Part shown: piece after piece, positions 63,525 through 64,000 of the stretch
Position numbering within the stretch: the stretch's first letter is position 1
Layout: each line of letters starts with the position of its first letter
DNA from: Hyphomicrobiales bacterium
Lineage (GTDB): Bacteria > Pseudomonadota > Alphaproteobacteria > Rhizobiales > Beijerinckiaceae
Direction of reading: 5' to 3'
Assembly (NCBI GenBank): GCA_900466745.1
Contig: UBNE01000027.1
Span: 1-64,000, forward strand
Length of the DNA: 64,000 nucleotides
Notes under the pieces: generated by a model
Seen by the model: only the letters and a program-made list of their open reading frames with translations
Databases searched by the model: none
Told to the model about the DNA's origin: nothing
Program-made: the position numbers and the translations under genes

Positions 63525-64000
63525 ATGATCGACAGCGAATCCCCCGCCCCCGCCCTGATCGCCGGCTTCGTGCAGGCCGCCGAGACCGCCCGGCAGGCCG
63601 AGGACGCCTATCGCAAGGAAGCGGCGGCGCGGATCGCCACGCTCGCCGGCGCGCGCGCCACGGCCTTCCGGCGCCTCAACCTGGTGCGCAGCGTCGCGAC
63701 CGCCATCGCCGAGGCCGAGGAGCCGGAGAAAGCCGTCGCCCGGGCCCGCTTCGTCATCGCGCAGACGCTCGGCTGGGAGGAGCCCGGCCCCCGGCAGGCG
63801 CTCGTGCTCGACCGGCTGTCGCCCTTTCTCGAGGCGCTGTCGGCAAGCCTGGCGCCCGGCGCCGCCGCTGCCGACGGCAATGCCGCGGAATCAGGCGCGG
63901 CGGCAGCGTTGCGCCGCTTCGAGGACTGGTATCGCGCCGAGACCGGCAGCGAGTTCTATGCGCTGTTCGAGCGCTACATGCCCGAGACGCCGCGTGTCGA
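63525..64000 (+). CDS. Partial hypothetical protein (runs off the window)
   Basis: At least 158 residues, no stop inside the window. It begins MIDSESPAPALIAGFVQAAETA after GGAGAGG. It is mostly helical and Ala-rich, with AFRRLNLVRSVATAIAEAE and FRRFEDWY-like (LRRFEDWYRAETGSEFYALFERYMPE) parts that resemble short alphaproteobacterial proteins of unknown role. I do not recognise the family. Confidence 0.7.
   Translation, partial: MIDSESPAPALIAGFVQAAETARQAEDAYRKEAAARIATLAGARATAFRRLNLVRSVATAIAEAEEPEKAVARARFVIAQTLGWEEPGPRQALVLDRLSPFLEALSASLAPGAAAADGNAAESGAAAALRRFEDWYRAETGSEFYALFERYMPETPRV

Overview
The window is about 64 kb of GC-rich alphaproteobacterial chromosome. The probable source is the order Hyphomicrobiales, with a Bosea-like gene content; this is inferred from the transporter-rich operons, the MocR, SorC and HisN-type families, an alphaproteobacterial LexA box (GTTC-N7-GTTC) and the dense short-spaced operons. 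No rRNA or CRISPR array was seen. The only tRNA found is selC (tRNA-Sec).

Region 1 (1-7955): a small membrane protein, a 2-keto-4-pentenoate hydratase-like enzyme and a MocR/PdxR-type regulator on the minus strand, diverging from a polar amino acid-type ABC transporter (ATPase, binding protein, two permeases) that ends in two inositol-monophosphatase-family enzymes. Region 2 (7976-13420, minus strand): a repair pair of radical SAM protein and UdgX-type uracil-DNA glycosylase behind a LexA box, then an ABC exporter and a siderophore-type ABC ATPase. Region 3 (13758-19566): a Ugp-type ABC transporter operon ending in an endonuclease/exonuclease/phosphatase-family enzyme and a third IMPase. Region 4 (19700-25812): an HTH protein and a SorC regulator divergent from a DXR-like (DRL) oxidoreductase and the E1-alpha, E1-beta and E2 subunits of a 2-oxoacid dehydrogenase. 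Region 5 (25930-32154): an Fe/phosphonate-type ABC transporter followed by a metallo-beta-lactamase-fold hydrolase and SurE, then a convergent deaminase. Region 6 (32581-36940): an AcrAB-type RND efflux pair.

Region 7 (37227-47123) is a compact selenocysteine locus. It holds fdnG with an in-frame UGA (Sec200), fdnH, fdnI, fdhE, selA, a SEL1-repeat gene, selB and selC. The selB reading frame runs straight through the selC tRNA gene. selD and fdhD are not in the window.

Region 8 (47082-63405) is a 16.3-kb integrated element in the 3' end of selC, flanked by a 15-bp direct repeat. It has a tyrosine integrase, an AlpA-like regulator, a RepA-like ATPase, portal, prohead protease, HK97 capsid, HNH nuclease, connector and closure proteins, small and large terminase, and a partial tail set. 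It has no recognisable tail tube, baseplate, fibre or lysis gene. This resembles a capsid-forming phage satellite (cf-PICI-like) more than a complete prophage. It also carries three unexplained repeat systems: ten copies of CGGCACA inside the replication gene, four copies of a CGTTACGTAACG-type palindrome near alpA, and four operator-like repeats at the other end. After the attR repeat the chromosome resumes with a gene that runs off the window.
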